Below are positions 32,494 through 33,879 of a stretch of 33,879 nucleotides of DNA, in pieces (the stretch's first letter is position 1; the number at the start of each line of letters is the position of its first letter). Made by a program: the position numbers and the translations under genes. Below the pieces are notes generated by a model. The model saw only the letters and a program-made list of their open reading frames with translations, did no database searches and was not told where the DNA came from. Location: NCBI GenBank assembly GCA_019118325.1, contig DWZE01000020.1, forward strand, positions 1-33,879. The letters are read 5' to 3'. Source of the stretch: Candidatus Bacteroides intestinavium. GTDB lineage: Bacteria > Bacteroidota > Bacteroidia > Bacteroidales > Bacteroidaceae.

Positions 32494-32586
32494 ATCGAGT
32501 AGGAGGAAAACGAAGCAGTTTTCTTCCTACTTTCGTTTTCCGACCTCTCACACCACCACGCATGCGGTTCCGCACGTGGCGGTTCT
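32494..32586 (-). ncRNA. Group II intron domains V and VI
   Basis: Directly after the reverse-transcriptase stop, the minus strand reads GAACCGCCACGTGCGG, then CCGCATGCGTGGTGGTG, forming the domain V hairpin (about 32549-32585). GAGAGGTCGG follows. Domain VI is the hairpin with arms GTAGGAAGAAAAC and GTTTTCCTCCTAC (about 32499-32531, one mismatch). The adenosine in CCTACTCGAT, seven bases from the proposed 3' end, is a candidate branch point. Confidence 0.75.
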
Positions 32587-33879
32587 TTATTTGGGATACC
32601 ATTTGAGGTACTCGTCATAGAGTGTTGGATATCCGGCGACTTTCAATCGTTCGTTAGTCATTGAACTGTGTGTTACCCAGCTGTCAGTTATACGCCAGTA
32701 ACCCAATCGACTATAACCCCATTCATGGGCTTTCCTTCTAGGGATTCCACAGCGAATCAGGTTTGATATTCTCGTCTTAGGGTTCTTCCAGGATTTCCAT
32801 ATGCACATACGTATGCGACGACGTAGCCATTCGTCTGTTTCCAGGAGCAGACGTTTCATATGGGCAAGGTGATAATAGCCCATCCAGCCTCTTATATACT
32901 CATTTAGTTTTTGTTTCCTACGTTCATAACCCATTCCGTTGCTACGACCTGTCAGTGCTTTCAGACGGGATTTCAGCTTGGCTTTGGATTGGGGATGCAC
33001 GCATAATTCAAATTTACCTTTGGAGTTATAAAAGGAATAACCTAAGTATTTTACGCCTGTGACAGAGGAGACTATTGTCTTTTCTCTGTTTACTTTCAGA
33101 TGAAGCTTACCCTCTATAAATCGGGTGATGGACTCCTTGGTTTGTTCCGCTGCACTTTTACTTCGGCAGAATATCATGGAATCATCGGCATAGCGCACAA
33201 AGAGGTGACCTCTTCGGGTGAGTTCCTTGTCAAGTTCATTAAGCATGATGTTACTTAAAAGTGGACTTAAGGGACCGCCTTGGGGAGTACCCTCGCTGCT
33301 CGCCTCGAACATACCATGATTCAGTATTCCGCTTCGGAGGTATTTGTGGATAAGACTGACCACTCTGCCGTCCTTTATTGTACGGCTCAGAATCTCTATC
33401 AGACGGCTGTGGCATACCGTATCGAAGAACCGCTCAAGGTCAAGGTCTACAACATACTTGTAGCCTGAGTTGACGATGTCTTTCGCCCTGTGCAGGGCAG
33501 CATGGCAACCACGTCTGGGACGGAAACCGAAACTGTTCCGGCTAAACTGAGGTTCGTAGATGGGGGTCAGTACCTGGTTGATGGCTTGCTGTACCAACCG
33601 GTCTACTACGGTAGGTATTCCCAACGGACGCATCTTGCCGTTGTCCTTCGGGATTTCCACTCTAAGGACAGGATTGGGACGGTAGCTGCCGTCAAGCAAA
33701 GAGCATATCAGACTTTTCTTGTTGGCGAGAAGCCATGGGAGAAGTTCATCACATGACATCCTGTCGATTCCACCACACCCCTTGTTTCTGATTACAGACT
33801 TATAAGCCTTGTTCAGATTTTCGGGTGAAAGAATTGATTCTAACAGATGCTCTCCGTCAAATGGTACTTCCACGACATT
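32587..33879 (-). CDS. ltrA: Group II intron reverse transcriptase/maturase (5' end cut)
   Basis: The protein contains the reverse-transcriptase core: NKGCGGIDRMS near the start, then RPLGIPTVVDRLVQQA, FGFRPRRGCHAAL, VVDLDLERFFDTV, EGTPQGGPLSPLLSNIMLNELD and the catalytic YADD. The maturase (GIIM/domain X) segment includes LKALTGRS and YIRGWMGYYHLAHMK. No HNH endonuclease motif is visible after it. It splices the intron RNA and copies it into DNA targets. The frame stays open to the window edge. The only start inside the window is a GTG at 33873, so the true start is probably beyond the edge. All core motifs look intact. Confidence 0.93.
   Translation of the reverse strand, partial: NVVEVPFDGEHLLESILSPENLNKAYKSVIRNKGCGGIDRMSCDELLPWLLANKKSLICSLLDGSYRPNPVLRVEIPKDNGKMRPLGIPTVVDRLVQQAINQVLTPIYEPQFSRNSFGFRPRRGCHAALHRAKDIVNSGYKYVVDLDLERFFDTVCHSRLIEILSRTIKDGRVVSLIHKYLRSGILNHGMFEASSEGTPQGGPLSPLLSNIMLNELDKELTRRGHLFVRYADDSMIFCRSKSAAEQTKESITRFIEGKLHLKVNREKTIVSSVTGVKYLGYSFYNSKGKFELCVHPQSKAKLKSRLKALTGRSNGMGYERRKQKLNEYIRGWMGYYHLAHMKRLLLETDEWLRRRIRMCIWKSWKNPKTRISNLIRCGIPRRKAHEWGYSRLGYWRITDSWVTHSSMTNERLKVAGYPTLYDEYLKWYPK

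Larger units (their letters stand above)
32494..33879 (-). mobile_element. Group II intron, 3' part, cut by the window edge
   Basis: On the minus strand the intron-encoded reverse transcriptase is followed by the expected 3' RNA domains. The 3' end is placed near 32494 from the terminal CTACTCGAT sequence. The 5' ribozyme domains (I-IV) lie beyond the right edge of the window. Confidence 0.8.

Noticed and set aside
1..33879. tRNA or rRNA genes
   Set aside because: No cloverleaf-like or ribosomal RNA sequence was recognised in any intergenic region.

Overview
The window looks like chromosomal DNA from a Gram-negative member of the order Bacteroidales. The evidence is several exact matches to the Bacteroides-type -7 box (TAnnTTTG) upstream of genes, weak or absent Shine-Dalgarno sequences, a TamL-type outer-membrane lipoprotein paired with TamB, a secreted DPP IV-type S9 peptidase and a GH109-like Gfo/Idh/MocA protein. 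The core genes are clearly GC-rich, more so than classical Bacteroides. I cannot name the genus from sequence alone.

Layout. (1) 1-1850: an AT-rich edge with a frameshifted gene remnant, a 22-bp inverted-repeat pair and an IS110-family insertion sequence. (2) 1857-6069: DPP IV peptidase, lipoyl synthase (lipA) and a membrane protein, read rightward. (3) 6035-9743: a SAM methyltransferase and fabI read leftward, a gph-like phosphatase rightward from a shared divergent promoter region, and a sugar-nucleotide transferase leftward with a clear terminator. (4) 9815-16814: tamB-tamL, an outer-membrane biogenesis operon. (5) 17332-22560: a probable restriction-modification island. It has a promoter, a leader containing a large attC-like imperfect hairpin, a small methyltransferase-like subunit, a full adenine methyltransferase, a ten-unit 22-bp tandem array, and a GIY-YIG/helicase fusion. 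(6) 22551-26480: a GH109-like oxidoreductase and a hybrid sensor kinase. (7) 26620-31542: MATE transporter, M16 peptidase and cyclophilin lipoprotein leftward; a sigma-54 response regulator rightward. (8) 31543-33879: a gene-poor stretch with repeats, TTCCACA boxes, a strong hairpin, a gene remnant, and the 3' part of a group II intron with its reverse transcriptase, cut by the window edge.

Working together: TamB and TamL should form an envelope-spanning assembly machine. The hybrid kinase (HisKA-HATPase-REC-Hpt) has no output domain, and the nearby sigma-54 regulator is a plausible final phosphoacceptor. The island genes form one transcription unit that could methylate DNA and cut or translocate unmodified DNA. 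It is the best candidate here for an uncharacterised system, because the first subunit lacks a catalytic NPPY motif, the methyltransferase has an AT-rich replaced recognition region, and a palindromic repeat array sits just before the effector gene.

The intergenic regions are rich in repeats: two copies of a GGAGTTA-rich element, a 35-bp dispersed repeat, two unrelated arrays that both have exactly 22-bp period, and three inverted repeats with 32-36 nt loops. In two cases the repeat supplies the last codons and stop of a gene.
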